Shown one piece after another: positions 44,711 through 56,979 of a stretch of 64,000 nucleotides of DNA. The translations under genes and the position numbers were made by a program. A model generated the notes under the pieces. That model was given only the letters and a program-made list of their open reading frames with translations, did no database searches and was not told the origin of the DNA. Each line of letters opens with the position of its first letter. Position 1 is the first letter of the stretch. The stretch is from assembly GCF_000012865.1 (NCBI RefSeq), contig NC_007503.1, forward strand, positions 2,025,001-2,089,000, written 5' to 3'. The DNA is from Carboxydothermus hydrogenoformans Z-2901 (GTDB lineage: Bacteria; Bacillota; Z-2901; Carboxydothermales; Carboxydothermaceae).

Positions 44711-45379
44711 TTATTCGCCTCCTTCTGTACTAACGCTCTCCTTCTTAACCTCAGGCAATACCTCACCTTTATAAATCCACACTTTTACGCCAATTTTTCC
44801 ATAGGTGGTTAACGCTTCGGCAAAACCGTAATCAATATCCGCCCTCAGGGTTGTTAAAGGTACCTTGCCCTCGCTATACCATTCGGACCGGGCGATTTCC
44901 GCGCCGGCTAAGCGACCGCTGCAAGCTACTTTAATACCCTGGGCACCCATTTTCAAAGCCCGGGACACCGCCTGTTTCATTGCCCGCTTATAGGAAATCC
45001 GCTTTTCAATTTGGGCAGCAATATTTTCTGCTACAAGCTGGGCATCAATTTCCGGAACTTTGATCTCGGCGATATTGATATTTATTTGCTTGCCGGTCAT
45101 CTTTTCTAACTCTTTCCGCAATACTTCAATTTCTGTTCCGCCTTTACCAATCACCATACCTGGCCGGGCAGTATGAATAGTAACTTTCACCCGGTTGGAA
45201 GCCCGCTCAATTACAATTCGAGAAATTCCAGCTTGATAAAATTTGGTTTTAATGTATTTACGAATTTTTAAGTCCTCATGCAAAAGCTCCTGGTAATGTT
45301 TCTTATCAGCAAACCACTTGGCATCCCAGTCTTTGATAATACCTATTCTCAGTCCTTTTGGATGAACTTTCTGACCCAC
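44711..45379 (-). CDS. rpsC: 30S ribosomal protein S3
   Basis: S3 has 222 residues. I place the start at GTG 45379 (reading [14 protein letters not shown]), 5 nt after GGAGGG and 1 nt after the rplV stop; the longer frame would add ten residues overlapping rplV. The KH domain has [20 protein letters not shown]. It lines the mRNA entry channel. Confidence 0.95.
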
Positions 45380-45380
45380 C

Positions 45381-45722
45381 TTAGCCCTCCTTCCTTTCCG
45401 CAACGACAATAGTTATATGGCTGGTCCTTACCCGCCAGAGATCCACGCGACCCTGAGCCCGCGGGTTATAACGCTTTAATGTCGGTCCCTGGTCCACATA
45501 GGCTTTGGCTACATAAAGGTTTTCTTTAGACATATCATGATTGTTTTCGGCGTTGGCAATTGCCGACCTTAAAACCTTTTCAATAAAATACGAAGCTTTT
45601 TTCGGGGTATACCGCAAAATCGCCAGCGCTTCCTCCACATCCTTGCCCCGAATTAAATCAATTACCTGCCGGGCTTTTCGCGGTGAAATCCGGATATATT
45701 TTGCCACTGCACGTGCTTCCAT
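45381..45722 (-). CDS. rplV: 50S ribosomal protein L22
   Basis: L22 has 113 residues. Its long loop ([20 protein letters not shown]) lines the exit tunnel and macrolide site, and no deletion is seen there. [20 protein letters not shown] is the N-terminal signature. Confidence 0.97.
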   Translation of the reverse strand: MEARAVAKYIRISPRKARQVIDLIRGKDVEEALAILRYTPKKASYFIEKVLRSAIANAENNHDMSKENLYVAKAYVDQGPTLKRYNPRAQGRVDLWRVRTSHITIVVAERKEG

Positions 45723-45742
45723 GAAAATCCCTCCTCTCTTGA

Positions 45743-46027
45743 CTACTTGAGGGCAGTAGACCTTTCCGTATGGTCTCCATGTCCCCTGAAGGTACGGGTA
45801 GGAGCAAATTCCCCTAACTTATGTCCAACCATCTCTTCGGTAATATAAACCGGAACGTGCTTTCTTCCATCATATACGGCAATAGTATGGCCTACCATCT
45901 GTGGAAAAATAGTAGACCGTCTTGACCAGGTTTTAATAACCCGCTTTTCACCTTTAGCATTTAACTCCTCAATTTTTTTCAGAAGTTTTGGATCACAATA
46001 TGGTCCTTTCTTGAGTGAACGACCCAA
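45743..46027 (-). CDS. rpsS: 30S ribosomal protein S19
   Basis: S19 has 94 residues ([20 protein letters not shown]; signature [20 protein letters not shown]). It lies in the S10 operon between rplB and rplV. Confidence 0.98.
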   Translation of the reverse strand: MGRSLKKGPYCDPKLLKKIEELNAKGEKRVIKTWSRRSTIFPQMVGHTIAVYDGRKHVPVYITEEMVGHKLGEFAPTRTFRGHGDHTERSTALK

Positions 46028-46048
46028 GCTGGCTACCTCCCTTCATGG

Positions 46049-46873
46049 TTACTTCCGTCTCTTAATAATTAACTTAGAGCTTGCTTTATTTTTCTTCCGT
46101 GTCTTAACCCCCAAGGTAGGTTTACCCCAAGGAGTAACCGGGTGACGTCCAATCGGTGAACGACCTTCACCACCGCCATGCGGGTGGTCTACCGGGTTCA
46201 TAACAACACCGCGAACCGTAGGTCTAATTCCAAGCCAGCGAGCCCTTCCAGCCTTACCAATGGTAATATTTTCGTGCTCTAAATTACCCACCTGTCCGAT
46301 GGTTGCCCGGCATTCCAAAAGGACTTTCCGCATTTCGCCCGAGGGAAGGCGTAAAATTGCGTACCTGCCCTCTTTACCAAGGAGCTGCGCCGCCGTTCCA
46401 GCCGCGCGCACCAACTGTCCACCTTTTCCCGGATAAAGCTCGATGTTATGAACTAAAGTACCTACCGGAATATTGGCAAGCGGCAGGGCATTACCCACTT
46501 TGATGTCCGCATCCGGACCGGACATTAAAACATCGCCCACTTTCAATCCATGGGGAGCAATTATATAACGCTTCTCGCCATCAGCGTATGCTAACAACGC
46601 AATTCGAGCAGTCCGGTTGGGATCATATTCAATCGCCACAACTTTTGCCGGAATCCCATCTTTATTTCGCTTAAAATCAATTATTCGATACATCCGTTTA
46701 TGACCGCCGCCCCGGTGCCGAACCGTCAGCCGTCCCTGATTATTCCGTCCCGCATGCTTCTTTAAGGGAACTATCAAAGATTTTTCGGGCTCGGTTTTGG
46801 TAATTTCTTCAAAGGACGAAACGGTAACAAATCTCCGACCGGGGGAGGTGGGTTTGTAAGTTTTTACAGCCAT
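46049..46873 (-). CDS. rplB: 50S ribosomal protein L2
   Basis: L2 has 274 residues and is needed for subunit association and peptidyl transferase. The signature near the C-terminus is [20 protein letters not shown], with the conserved histidine. The basic tail is [18 protein letters not shown]. Confidence 0.98.
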   Translation of the reverse strand: MAVKTYKPTSPGRRFVTVSSFEEITKTEPEKSLIVPLKKHAGRNNQGRLTVRHRGGGHKRMYRIIDFKRNKDGIPAKVVAIEYDPNRTARIALLAYADGEKRYIIAPHGLKVGDVLMSGPDADIKVGNALPLANIPVGTLVHNIELYPGKGGQLVRAAGTAAQLLGKEGRYAILRLPSGEMRKVLLECRATIGQVGNLEHENITIGKAGRARWLGIRPTVRGVVMNPVDHPHGGGEGRSPIGRHPVTPWGKPTLGVKTRKKNKASSKLIIKRRK

Positions 46874-46901
46874 CCTTTTCCCTCCTTTTATCTACTACCG
46901 G

Positions 46902-47189
46902 TTATACGCCTTCAAACAGTTCGATTTTATCACCGGCTCTTAACTTAACAATTGCTTTTTTGTATTCAGGGGTCCGGCCAACAAAACGACCAACCCGTTT
47001 CATTTTTCCTTTAACCCTGATGGTATTTACCTTTTCAACTTTTACTTTAAATAGCTCCTCAATTGCATTTTTAATTTCAATTTTGTTGGCATTTTTATCA
47101 ACAATAAAAGTATATTTGTTTTCCTGGGCTAAATCCATAGATTTTTCGGTTATTAACGGCCTAATGATTATATCCCTTGGATTTTTCAC
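46902..47189 (-). CDS. rplW: 50S ribosomal protein L23
   Basis: L23 has 95 residues ([20 protein letters not shown]). It docks signal recognition particle and trigger factor at the tunnel exit. It abuts rplD with no gap. Confidence 0.97.
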
Positions 47190-47810
47190 TTAAAACACCT
47201 CCTCCACTTTTAGGACCGCATCACGGGTCATGATCAGCTTGTCGTGATTCAGGAGGCTTAATGCATTGAGGCTGGGAGCTGTCATTACGGAAACTCCCGG
47301 TATATTGCGGGCCGATTTTTCCACTATTTCATCATAACCTGCGGTGACAATTAAAGTCTTGCCGTTCACCTTGAGGTTATTTAATACTCTAATCATTTCT
47401 TTGGTTTTTGGTGCAGCAAAAGTTAAACTATCTACTACTATAAGGTTATTTTCATTTACTTTGTCGGAAAGCGCTGACTTCAACGCCGCCCGGCGTACCT
47501 TTTTGGGTACAGAATAACTGTAATCACGGGGATGTGGACCAAAGACGATACCACCCTTCCGCCAAAGGGGTGACCGAATACTACCATGCCGGGCACGGCC
47601 AGTTCCTTTTTGTCTCCAGGGCTTTCTGCCACCGCCAGATACTTCACCCCGAGTTTTTGTATCGTGAGTTCCCCTTCTTTGATTTGCCAGGTACATTAAT
47701 GAAACTTCATATAAGACCGCTTTATTCACCGGAGCCCCGAAAATTTCGTCTTTTAGTTCAATTTCTCCAACCTGGGCTCCTTCCATGTTGTAAACCGGAA
47801 CTTTGGGCAT
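47190..47810 (-). CDS. rplD: 50S ribosomal protein L4
   Basis: L4 has 206 residues. The tunnel loop is the basic stretch [20 protein letters not shown] near residue 54. Besides assembly, L4 represses the S10 operon in Escherichia coli; no equivalent leader is evident here. It lies between rplC and rplW. Confidence 0.97.
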   Translation of the reverse strand: MPKVPVYNMEGAQVGEIELKDEIFGAPVNKAVLYEVSLMYLANQRRGTHDTKTRGEVSGGGRKPWRQKGTGRARHGSIRSPLWRKGGIVFGPHPRDYSYSVPKKVRRAALKSALSDKVNENNLIVVDSLTFAAPKTKEMIRVLNNLKVNGKTLIVTAGYDEIVEKSARNIPGVSVMTAPSLNALSLLNHDKLIMTRDAVLKVEEVF

Positions 47811-47838
47811 CTTTATCCCCCTTTCTTAACCAAAACTT

Positions 47839-48468
47839 CTATTTTCCTTTTACTGCTTCTTTGATGATTAAAAGGCTTCCTCTAATACCCGGAACCGAAC
47901 CTTTTATAACCAGTAAATTTCTCTCTGGATCTACCTTAACAACCTCTAAGTTTTGAATAGTTACCCTCTCCATACCAAGTCGTCCGGGCAACTTCCGGCC
48001 TAAAAATACCCGAGCCGGTCCTTTTGCACCCAGTGAACCGGGCCGACGGTGGTATTTTGAACCGTGAGCCATTGGTCCCCGGTGAAAACCATGCCGTTTA
48101 ATCCCACCGGCAAACCCTTTACCTTTTGATATTCCAGTAACATCAACTTTCTCGCCAACGGTAAAAATGTCTACCTTTATCTCCTGTCCTACTTCATAAG
48201 CATCGATATTTTCCACCCGAATCTCTCTTAAATACCGCATGGGCTTAACATTTGCCCGATTAAAATGCCCTTTTAACGGCTTGTTTACTTTACTTTCCTT
48301 TATTTCCCCAAAACCAAGCTGGATAGCATTATAGCCATCATTAGCTATTGTTTTCTTCTGCACTACCACGCAAGGCCCAGCCTCAATCACCGTCACCGGT
48401 ATTGCCCTGCCGTCTTCGGTGAAAATTTGGGTCATTCCGACTTTTCTTCCTAAAATTCCTTTCGGCAT
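47839..48468 (-). CDS. rplC: 50S ribosomal protein L3
   Basis: L3 has 209 residues from ATG 48468 ([16 protein letters not shown]), which suits the AGGAGG site; a GTG nine bases earlier is too near it. The signature is [20 protein letters not shown]. It helps form the peptidyl transferase centre. Confidence 0.97.
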   Translation of the reverse strand: MPKGILGRKVGMTQIFTEDGRAIPVTVIEAGPCVVVQKKTIANDGYNAIQLGFGEIKESKVNKPLKGHFNRANVKPMRYLREIRVENIDAYEVGQEIKVDIFTVGEKVDVTGISKGKGFAGGIKRHGFHRGPMAHGSKYHRRPGSLGAKGPARVFLGRKLPGRLGMERVTIQNLEVVKVDPERNLLVIKGSVPGIRGSLLIIKEAVKGK

Positions 48469-48480
48469 TTGTTTCACCTC

Positions 48481-48789
48481 CTACAGCTTAATCTCAATAT
48501 CTACTCCCGCCGGCAAATCGATCCGCATTAACGCATCGATAGTTTTTGGGGTGGGATCGATAATATCAATTAAGCGTTTATGCACCTTTAATTCAAACTG
48601 CTCTCTGGAGTCTTTATCGATATGGGGCGAACGCAGCACGGTATACAAGCTTCTTTCGGTGGGAAGCGGAATAGGTCCCGATACGCTCGCACCCGTCCTC
48701 TTGGCCGTTTCAACAATTTTCGCAGCGGACTGGTCCAAGATGGTATGCTCAAAAGCTTTTAGTTTAATTCTGATTTTTTGTTTATTCAC
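48481..48789 (-). CDS. rpsJ: 30S ribosomal protein S10
   Basis: S10 has 102 residues ([20 protein letters not shown]) and contains the S10 signature AVRSPHIDK-like stretch [16 protein letters not shown]. It also pairs with NusB in antitermination. GTG start at 48789. It follows tuf by 94 nt; that gap holds a GC-rich hairpin but no clear promoter, so the S10 genes may depend on readthrough from tuf. Confidence 0.97.
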   Translation of the reverse strand: MNKQKIRIKLKAFEHTILDQSAAKIVETAKRTGASVSGPIPLPTERSLYTVLRSPHIDKDSREQFELKVHKRLIDIIDPTPKTIDALMRIDLPAGVDIEIKL

Positions 48790-48828
48790 GCATTACCCCT
48801 CCTTTTATTTCCCTTTTACATAAAACAC

Positions 48829-48861
48829 CGGAGGAAGGGGAATAAATTCCCCCGCCTCCTG
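48829..48861 (-). terminator. Hairpin between tuf and rpsJ, possible partial terminator
   Basis: A long stem (GGAGG with CCTCC, and GGGGAA with TTCCCC) follows the tuf stop. Only GGTGTTTTATG comes after it on the minus strand, so termination should be incomplete. It may set the ratio of EF-Tu to ribosomal protein messages. Confidence 0.5.
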
Positions 48862-48883
48862 TTTTTTGCCGGGAGAGGCTTTA

Positions 48884-50086
48884 TTACTCTTCGATCGCGG
48901 TAACAACGCCCGCGCCTACAGTTCTGCCACCTTCCCGAATAGCAAATCTCAATCCTTCTTCAATAGCAATCGGTGTGATAAGCTCAATATGAATCTTTAC
49001 GTTATCCCCGGGCATTACCATCTCTACACCTTCTGGTAAATGGATTACTCCCGTTACGTCCGTCGTCCGGAAGTAAAACTGCGGCCGGTATCCATTAAAG
49101 AACGGTGTGTGCCGTCCCCCTTCTTCCTTCGTCAATACGTATACCTCAGCAAAAAACTTCCGGTGCGGCTTTATCGTACCAGGCTTCGCCAATACCTGCC
49201 CCCGCTCGATTTCCTTCCGGTCTACTCCCCGTAATAACGCTCCTATGTTGTCCCCTGCTACCGCTTCGTCTAACACCTTCCGGAACATCTCCAGTCCCGT
49301 TACTACCGTCTTCCGCGGAGCATCCATCAATCCTACTATCTCCACTTCTTCTCCTATGGTTATCCGTCCCCGCTCTACCCGGCCGGTCGCAACCGTCCCA
49401 CGTCCGGTAATGGTAAATACGTCCTCTACCGGCATTAAGAACGGCTTATCTACATCCCGCTGCGGTGTCGGAATGTATTCGTCTACCTTGTCCATTAACT
49501 CCAATATCTTCCCACACCACGGACAATCTTCCTTGCCACAACCGCACTCCAATGCCTTCAACGCCGACCCTGCTACTACCGGTACTTCATCCCCGGGAAA
49601 CTCGTACGTGCTTAAAAGATCCCGCACTTCCATCTCTACAAGCTCCATTAACTCCGGATCATCTACCATGTCCGCTTTGTTTAAAAATACCACAATGTAG
49701 GGAACTCCTACCTGACGGGCTAACAAAATGTGCTCCCGCGTCTGCGGCATAGGACCATCAGCTGCAGACACAACCAGGATAGCTCCGTCCATCTGCGCCG
49801 CTCCCGTTATCATGTTCTTTACGTAGTCCGCGTGTCCCGGACAGTCTACGTGGGCATAGTGCCGCTTCTCGGTCTCATACTCCACATGCGCTGTATTAAT
49901 GGTAATTCCTCTTTCCCTTTCTTCCGGAGCATTGTCAATCTCATCGTACCTCTTTTGCTGGGCTAATCCTCTCTTCGCCAGCACCGTAGTAATTGCTGCG
50001 GTTAAAGTGGTCTTCCCGTGGTCTACGTGACCTATCGTCCCAATGTTTACGTGGGGCTTTACCCGCTCAAATTTTGCCTTCGCCAT
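48884..50086 (-). CDS. tuf: Elongation factor Tu
   Basis: EF-Tu carries aminoacyl-tRNA to the ribosome. It has 400 residues, with G1 [10 protein letters not shown] (19-28), [11 protein letters not shown] (81-91), NKAD (136-139) and GSALK near 173. An insert after it holds four cysteines (C181, C183, C188, C191) not found in Escherichia coli EF-Tu. Similar inserts occur in related Clostridia and might bind zinc. It is the last gene of the str group, 15 nt after fusA. Confidence 0.98.
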
Positions 50087-50101
50087 CGTTACTCCTCCTT
50101 T

Positions 50102-52180
50102 TTACTTACCTTGTCTTTTTTGAATAATTTGATCTGCCAAGTTCTTTGGCACTTCCTCATAATGGGAGAAATGCATAGTATAAGTACCCCGTCCCTGGGT
50201 TTTCGAACGGAGATCGGTAGCATAACCAAACATTTCAGCTAATGGTACATAGCCTCTTACAACCTGCATGTTATTCCGGGCTTCCATACCTTCAATCCGT
50301 CCCCGGCGAGAGTTGAGGTCACCGATAACCTCACCCATGTATTCTTCCGGAACAACAACTTCAACTTTCATAATAGGTTCTAAAAGAACCGGATTTGCTT
50401 TTAAAACCGCCTGTTTAGCGGCCATGGAACCGGCAATTTTAAAGGCCATTTCTGAAGAGTCAACTTCGTGGAAGCTACCATCAAACAGCGTTACCCGAAC
50501 GTCGATAACCGGATATCCTGCCAGTACTCCGGATTCTAAGGCTTCCCGTACACCAGCATCTACTGCCGGGATGTATTCCTTGGGAATCACGCCACCAACA
50601 ATTTTATTGACAAACTCATAACCTTTACCGGGCTCCAGCGGTTCAATTTCAATCCAAACATGACCGTATTGACCGCGTCCACCGGTTTGCCGGATGTACT
50701 TACCTTCAGCCTTGGCAGTCCCCCGAACGGTTTCTTTGTAAGCAACCTGGGGCTTACCAACATTGGCTTCAACTTTAAACTCCCGCATGAGCCGGTCGAC
50801 GATAATTTCGAGGTGTAATTCACCCATGCCAGCAATAATGGTCTGGCCGGTTTCCTGGTCGGTCCACATCTTAAAGGTGGGGTCTTCCTCAGCTAAACGC
50901 TGCAGGGCAATACTCATCTTTTCCTGGTCCTGCTTGGTCTTGGGTTCAATCGCAACGTTAATAACAGGCTCGGGGAATTCCATGGATTCTAAAACAATTG
51001 GATGCTTTTCATCGCAAATGGTATCTCCAGTGTGGGTATCTTTTAAACCAACTGCTGCAGCTATATCTCCGGAACATACTTCATCAATTTCTTCCCGGTG
51101 GTTAGCATGCATCCGTAGCAAGCGACCAATCCGCTCTTTCTTCCCTTTGGTGGAATTTAAAACGTAAGAACCGGCTTTAAGGACACCGGAATAAACCCTG
51201 AAGAAGGTGAGCTTACCCACATAGGGATCAGCCATAATCTTAAACGCCAGAGCGGCGAATGGTTCGGAATCGCTTGCCTTCCGGAAGTCTTCATCACCCG
51301 TTTCGGGGTTAATCCCGCGCACTGCCGGAATATCCACCGGAGAAGGTAAATAATAAACAATAGCGTCTAAAAGCGGCTGAACACCTTTATTTTTAAAGGA
51401 AGAACCGCAAAGTACCGGAACAACTTTTACAGCAATTGTTGCTTTTCTAAGTCCCGCTCTGATTTCTTCGGGAGTTAGTTCTTCCCCATCCAAGTATTTC
51501 AACATTAGTTCTTCATCAGCTTCCGCTGCTGCTTCCATTACTTTTTCCCGATACTCAGCTACCAAATCTAACATCTCAGCAGGAATTTCCGCTTCCGCTA
51601 ATTGAGTACCGAGGTCATCGGTATAAATAATCGCTTTATTTTCAATTAAATCGATAACTCCCTGGAATGTATCTTCATTTCCAATGGGGAGCTGAATCGG
51701 TACCGGATTGGCCCCCAGGCGTTCTTTAATTTGCCTGACCACTTCAAAAAAGTTTGCTCCCATCCGGTCCATTTTGTTAACATACGCTATCCGCGGAACA
51801 CCATATTTATCGGCCTGACGCCAGACAGTTTCCGATTGGGGTTCAACGCCACCAACAGCGCAAAATATCGCCACGGCGCCGTCTAAAACCCTAAGCGATC
51901 TTTCAACTTCCACGGTAAAGTCCACGTGGCCGGGCGTATCAATAATGTTAATCCGGTGATTTTTCCAAAAGCATGTAGTAGCCGCTGAGGTAATGGTAAT
52001 ACCCCGCTCTTGTTCCTGGACCATCCAGTCCATGGTTGCGGCACCATCATGCACTTCGCCCATTTTATGCACTTTACCGGTATAGAAGAGAATACGCTCT
52101 GTTGTAGTCGTTTTGCCGGCGTCAATATGAGCCATAATCCCGATGTTTCTCGTCCGTTCCAACGGGTATTCTCTCGGCAT
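50102..52180 (-). CDS. fusA: Elongation factor G
   Basis: EF-G drives translocation. It has 692 residues with G1 [15 protein letters not shown] (about 17-31), DTPGHVDF and [10 protein letters not shown], followed by domains II-V. The 15-nt gaps to rpsG and tuf indicate tight coupling. The sites where fusidic acid resistance changes arise show no obvious change. Confidence 0.98.
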   Translation of the reverse strand: MPREYPLERTRNIGIMAHIDAGKTTTTERILFYTGKVHKMGEVHDGAATMDWMVQEQERGITITSAATTCFWKNHRINIIDTPGHVDFTVEVERSLRVLDGAVAIFCAVGGVEPQSETVWRQADKYGVPRIAYVNKMDRMGANFFEVVRQIKERLGANPVPIQLPIGNEDTFQGVIDLIENKAIIYTDDLGTQLAEAEIPAEMLDLVAEYREKVMEAAAEADEELMLKYLDGEELTPEEIRAGLRKATIAVKVVPVLCGSSFKNKGVQPLLDAIVYYLPSPVDIPAVRGINPETGDEDFRKASDSEPFAALAFKIMADPYVGKLTFFRVYSGVLKAGSYVLNSTKGKKERIGRLLRMHANHREEIDEVCSGDIAAAVGLKDTHTGDTICDEKHPIVLESMEFPEPVINVAIEPKTKQDQEKMSIALQRLAEEDPTFKMWTDQETGQTIIAGMGELHLEIIVDRLMREFKVEANVGKPQVAYKETVRGTAKAEGKYIRQTGGRGQYGHVWIEIEPLEPGKGYEFVNKIVGGVIPKEYIPAVDAGVREALESGVLAGYPVIDVRVTLFDGSFHEVDSSEMAFKIAGSMAAKQAVLKANPVLLEPIMKVEVVVPEEYMGEVIGDLNSRRGRIEGMEARNNMQVVRGYVPLAEMFGYATDLRSKTQGRGTYTMHFSHYEEVPKNLADQIIQKRQGK

Positions 52181-52195
52181 ATCGTATTCCCTCCT

Positions 52196-52693
<498 letters not shown>

Positions 52694-52704
52694 TCAGTTA
52701 CTTT

Positions 52705-53085
52705 TTACTTCTTAGCTTTAGGCCGTTTTGTTCCGTACTTGGAACGACCTTGATTGCGGTTCTGCACTCCAGCACAGTCAAGCGCTCCCCGAACGATATG
52801 ATATCTCACACCAGGAAGGTCCTTAACCCGGCCACCCCGTACCAATACCACCGAGTGTTCCTGTAAGTTGTGACCGATACCGCCGATATATGCGGTAACT
52901 TCAATGCCATTAGTTAAACGTACCCGGGCTACTTTCCGTAAGGCAGAGTTCGGCTTTTTCGGGGTTGTCGTATAGACTCTGGTACAAACTCCTCTTTTTT
53001 GCGGGCATCCTTTGAGCGCCGGTGCACTGGATTTCACTGCTACTTTTTCCCTACCTTTTCTCACTAACTGATTAATCGTTGGCAT
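52705..53085 (-). CDS. rpsL: 30S ribosomal protein S12
   Basis: S12 has 126 residues. Both lysines associated with streptomycin sensitivity are present ([30 protein letters not shown]), predicting a wild-type decoding loop. It is 3 nt after the L7Ae-like gene. Confidence 0.98.
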   Translation of the reverse strand: MPTINQLVRKGREKVAVKSSAPALKGCPQKRGVCTRVYTTTPKKPNSALRKVARVRLTNGIEVTAYIGGIGHNLQEHSVVLVRGGRVKDLPGVRYHIVRGALDCAGVQNRNQGRSKYGTKRPKAKK

Positions 53086-53088
53086 TTA

Positions 53089-53352
53089 TTACACCTCCTT
53101 CCCCGGATCAATAATTGCAGCACAGGCACAACCTACAGCAATACCGCAGCTTTTTCCCAATTCTGCCATAGTATCTACGGTTTCAACTGGAACATTTTTT
53201 TCCTTGCAGAGGGCCACCACCGGATCGGTAACCCGCTTTTCTGCATCTAAGGCAATAAAAACTTTTATCGCTTTCCCTTTTTGGAGGGCTTTTAAAGTTT
53301 GCTTGGTGCCAACCGTCCTGTTTTTGGTTTCCTTAATCTCCGAAAGCGGCAC
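53089..53352 (-). CDS. L7Ae-family ribosomal protein (YbxF/RplGB-like)
   Basis: This 87-residue L7Ae-type protein (QTLKALQKGKAIKVFIALDA; later GKSCGIAVGCACAAIIDPGK) should bind kink-turn RNA. In Bacillus the homologue sits at the head of the str operon, as here, and associates with ribosomes, but its role is not settled. GTG start at 53352, 7 nt after GGGAGG. It is the first gene after the str promoter. Confidence 0.92.
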   Translation of the reverse strand: MPLSEIKETKNRTVGTKQTLKALQKGKAIKVFIALDAEKRVTDPVVALCKEKNVPVETVDTMAELGKSCGIAVGCACAAIIDPGKEV

Positions 53353-53385
53353 TATACTCCCTCCCGCCTGTTAACACACTTTTAT

Positions 53386-53414
53386 ATGATAGCATTTTGC
53401 AAAATCCTTGTCAA
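53386..53414 (-). promoter_or_regulatory. Promoter of the str/S10/spc/alpha transcript
   Basis: TTGACA (53409-53414) and TATCAT (53386-53391) are 17 nt apart. The spacer contains the perfect palindrome ATTTTGCAAAAT. It lies 34 nt before the L7Ae-like gene and is the only strong promoter I could find for the next roughly 23 kb downstream. Confidence 0.85.
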
Positions 53415-53449
53415 TTCATCTAAATTTTCGCCGGAGGTAATATCCATTA

Positions 53450-53495
53450 AAATTTTGTTAATTTTTCAGGGGCCGTGAGGTCCCGGCCCCTGAAA
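53450..53495 (-). terminator. Terminator after rpoC
   Basis: A 12-bp stem TTTCAGGGGCCG/CGGCCCCTGAAA (53464-53475 with 53484-53495) directly follows the rpoC stop. The T-rich tail is imperfect. Confidence 0.8.
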
Positions 53496-53497
53496 TT

Positions 53498-56400
53498 TTA
53501 CTCTTCATTCTTGGCCTGAACCATGATATTGCGGTAACGGGCCATACCCGTACCCGCAGGTATTAACTTACCGATAATCACATTTTCCTTAAGGCCTAAA
53601 AGCGGATCAACCTTACCTTTAATAGCCGCTTCGGTAAGCACCCTGGTGGTTTCCTGGAACGATGCCGCCGATAAGAACGAGTCAGTTGCCAGCGAAGCCT
53701 TAGTTATCCCCAGCAGTACCCTCTTAGCGGTTGCCGGTTTTCCACCTTTTGCAATAACTTTAGCATTTTCATCTTCAAATTCAAAAATATCCACCAGGCT
53801 TCCCGGTAAAAGGTCGGTATCACCGGAATCCTCAATTTTTACCTTTCTTAGCATTTGCCTAATAACTACCTCAATATGCTTATCGTTAATTTCCACACCC
53901 TGCATCCGGTAAACTTTCTGCACTTCCTGGAGGAGATAAAGCTGAGCCCCCTCGATACCTTTAACTTTAATTAAGTCATGGGGGTTAATAGGCCCTTCCG
54001 TTAGTTCGTCCCCGGCATATACTTTATCTCCGGTCTGGACTTTGATGCGTGCTTGATAAGTTATAGGATATACCTTGCGTTCTCCGGTCTCCTGATTTAT
54101 GACCTCAATTTCCCGGCGTCCTTTGTTATCCCGAACCTCAACCACACCATCAATTTCGGTAATAATCGCCTGGCCCTTGGGTCTCCGGGCTTCAAACAGT
54201 TCTTCGACCCGCGGTAAACCCTGGGTAATATCCTCACCGGCAACACCACCGGTATGGAAGGTCCGCATGGTAAGCTGGGTACCCGGTTCTCCGATACTTT
54301 GCGCGGCAATAATTCCTACCGCTTCGCCGATATCTACTATGCTGTTGGTAGCAAGATTTCGACCGTAACACCGGGTGCAAACCCCGTGGCGAGTGCGACA
54401 GGTTAATACGGAACGGATTTTAACCTTCTTAATATTTGCCGAAACAATTTTTTCAGCGATTTCTTCAGTAATTTCCTGGTTTTTCGCGACCAGTAATTCG
54501 CCCGTTTCCGGATGGACTACATCTTCCGCAGCCACTCTCCCCAAAATTCTATCTTCAAGTTTTTCAATAACATCAGTCCCGTCTTTCACATCGGTTACAT
54601 AAATACCATCTTCGGTACCGCAATCTTCTTCCCGGACTATAACATCCTGGCAAACGTCAACCAGTCGCCGGGTAAGGTAACCGGAGTCGGCAGTTCTAAG
54701 CGCCGTATCCGCCAATCCTTTCCGTGCTCCGTGGGTGGAAATAAAGTATTCTAATACCGTTAACCCTTCCCGGAAATTAGCTTTAATCGGCAGGTCAATG
54801 ATTCTTCCGGAAGGATCGGCCATCAATCCCCGCATTCCGGCTAACTGGCGAATCTGCTGAATGTTACCCCGGGCACCGGATTTGGCCATCATATAAACGT
54901 GGTTAAACTGGGAAGCTTCCAGGGTTTCCACCAGTTTTTTCGTTACCTTTTCGGTTGCCGCATTCCAGATATCTACCACCCGCTGATAACGTTCATCTTC
55001 GGTAATTAAACCCCGGCGGTACTTGACTTCAATGTCCGCCACCATCCGGTCCGCTTCTTCTAAAATTTCCTGCTTTTCTTTGGGAACGGTAATATCTACG
55101 ATACCAATGGTAAGACCGGCCTTTGTTGCATAATGGAATCCAAGTTTTTTAAGACCGTCTAACAAGTAGCCGGTTTTTTCATAGCCAAGCTTTCTATAGG
55201 ATTCGGTAACAATTTTTCCCAGGGCTTTTTTATCAACTAAGTGATTTATAAATCTTAACTCTTCGGGAATTACCTCATTAAATATTATCCTTCCCGGAGT
55301 GGTCTCTAACTCCACTATTTCTCCCCGTATGGGATAGCGAACTTTTATTTTGGTGTGAAGCTCGATAACCCCTTCTTCATAAGCCATTATTACTTCTTCC
55401 GGATGGGCAAATTTCTTGCCTTCACCTTTAGCCCCGGGCTTTTCTACCGTCAGGTAGTAACTGCCAATAACCATATCCTGAGTCGGTACGACTACAGGCT
55501 TTCCATCTTTAGGGTTCAAGATATTGTGGGAAGAAAGCATTAAAAGTCGAGCTTCCGCCTGGGCTTCCGCCGAAAGAGGCACGTGAACCGCCATTTGGTC
55601 GCCATCGAAGTCAGCGTTGTAAGCGGTACAAACCAGCGGGTGAATTTGTATTGCCCTACCTTCCACCAGAACCGGTTCAAAAGCCTGAATTCCCAAACGG
55701 TGCAAGGTAGGCGCCCGGTTTAAAAGCACCGGATGTTCTTTAATTACCTCTTCCAGGACATCCCAAACCTCGGGTTTGACCCGCTCCACCATGCGCTTGG
55801 CACTTTTAATGTTGTGAGCAATACCGTCGGCCACTAATTTTTTCATAACAAACGGTTTAAACAACTCTAAAGCCATTTCCTTTGGCAAACCGCACTGGTG
55901 CAACTTCAATTCCGGGCCAACCACGATAACCGAACGACCGGAATAGTCCACCCGCTTACCCAATAGGTTTTGGCGGAAACGCCCCTGCTTACCCTTTAAC
56001 ATATCCGACAGGGACTTTAAGGGCCGGTTTCCGGGTCCCGTTACCGGACGGCCACGCCGGCCATTATCGATAAGAGCATCCACCGCTTCCTGCAGCATGC
56101 GCTTTTCATTCCGGACAATGATGTCCGGTGCCCCTAATTCCAGAAGCCTTTTTAAGCGGTTGTTACGGTTTATTACCCGCCGGTACAGGTCATTTAAGTC
56201 CGACGTGGCAAACCGGCCACCGTCTAACTGGACCATCGGCCGCAGTTCCGGAGGAATAACCGGAATAACATCTAAAATCATCCATTCCGGCCGGTTGCCG
56301 GATTTTCTAAACGACTCGACAACTTCCAATCGGCGGAGTGCTCTGATCCGCCGCTGTCCGGTTGATTCTTTAATCTCCGCCTTGAGCTCGGCGGAAAGTT

Positions 56401-56956
56401 CATCTAAATCTATTTCCGCCAAAAGCTCTTTTATCGCTTCTGCTCCCATTCCCGCTTTAAAAGCATTGCCGTACTTTTCCCGGGCTTCCCGATACTCCGT
56501 TTCGGTCAGCAACTGCTTTTTAAGAAGGGGAGTTTCCCCGGGGTCAATCACGATGTACGAAACAAAGTACAAAACTTTTTCCAGGGAACGGGGAGACATA
56601 TCCAGTAAAAGGCCCATCCGACTGGGAATCCCTTTAAAATACCAGATATGCGATACCGGAGCAGCAAGCTCAATATGGCCAAGCCGTTCCCGCCGCACTT
56701 TTGAACGAGTTACTTCGACCCCGCAGCGGTCACAGACGACTCCCTTATAACGAACCCGTTTATATTTACCGCAGTGACACTCCCAGTCTTTGGTAGGGCC
56801 AAATATTCTTTCGCAAAAAAGTCCATCCCGTTCCGGTTTTAGAGTCCGGTAATTTATTGTTTCCGGCTTTTTAACCTCTCCATGGGACCAGGCACGGATT
56901 TGATCCGGAGATGCAAGACCAATCTTAATACGCTCAAAGTTATTTAGAACCAGCAA
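53498..56956 (-). CDS. rpoC: RNA polymerase beta-prime subunit
   Basis: Beta-prime has 1152 residues. The N-terminal zinc-binding domain has C60, C62, C75 and C78. The catalytic magnesium loop [14 protein letters not shown] is near 447, and a second zinc site appears in CGTEDG...[13 protein letters not shown]. The start is TTG at 56956, 7 nt after GGAGAG. It follows rpoB by 23 nt and ends at a terminator. Confidence 0.98.
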   Translation of the reverse strand: MLVLNNFERIKIGLASPDQIRAWSHGEVKKPETINYRTLKPERDGLFCERIFGPTKDWECHCGKYKRVRYKGVVCDRCGVEVTRSKVRRERLGHIELAAPVSHIWYFKGIPSRMGLLLDMSPRSLEKVLYFVSYIVIDPGETPLLKKQLLTETEYREAREKYGNAFKAGMGAEAIKELLAEIDLDELSAELKAEIKESTGQRRIRALRRLEVVESFRKSGNRPEWMILDVIPVIPPELRPMVQLDGGRFATSDLNDLYRRVINRNNRLKRLLELGAPDIIVRNEKRMLQEAVDALIDNGRRGRPVTGPGNRPLKSLSDMLKGKQGRFRQNLLGKRVDYSGRSVIVVGPELKLHQCGLPKEMALELFKPFVMKKLVADGIAHNIKSAKRMVERVKPEVWDVLEEVIKEHPVLLNRAPTLHRLGIQAFEPVLVEGRAIQIHPLVCTAYNADFDGDQMAVHVPLSAEAQAEARLLMLSSHNILNPKDGKPVVVPTQDMVIGSYYLTVEKPGAKGEGKKFAHPEEVIMAYEEGVIELHTKIKVRYPIRGEIVELETTPGRIIFNEVIPEELRFINHLVDKKALGKIVTESYRKLGYEKTGYLLDGLKKLGFHYATKAGLTIGIVDITVPKEKQEILEEADRMVADIEVKYRRGLITEDERYQRVVDIWNAATEKVTKKLVETLEASQFNHVYMMAKSGARGNIQQIRQLAGMRGLMADPSGRIIDLPIKANFREGLTVLEYFISTHGARKGLADTALRTADSGYLTRRLVDVCQDVIVREEDCGTEDGIYVTDVKDGTDVIEKLEDRILGRVAAEDVVHPETGELLVAKNQEITEEIAEKIVSANIKKVKIRSVLTCRTRHGVCTRCYGRNLATNSIVDIGEAVGIIAAQSIGEPGTQLTMRTFHTGGVAGEDITQGLPRVEELFEARRPKGQAIITEIDGVVEVRDNKGRREIEVINQETGERKVYPITYQARIKVQTGDKVYAGDELTEGPINPHDLIKVKGIEGAQLYLLQEVQKVYRMQGVEINDKHIEVVIRQMLRKVKIEDSGDTDLLPGSLVDIFEFEDENAKVIAKGGKPATAKRVLLGITKASLATDSFLSAASFQETTRVLTEAAIKGKVDPLLGLKENVIIGKLIPAGTGMARYRNIMVQAKNEE

Positions 56957-56979
56957 GGAGCTTCTCTCCTTTCAATAAT

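Noticed and set aside
49105-49710. Several plus-strand ORFs opposite tuf
   Set aside because: Highly biased codon use in tuf leaves open frames on the other strand; compositions are Ser/Pro/Thr-rich and no start signal is present.
56097-56750. 217-codon plus-strand ORF opposite rpoC
   Set aside because: It is a shadow of the conserved beta-prime N-terminal coding sequence.
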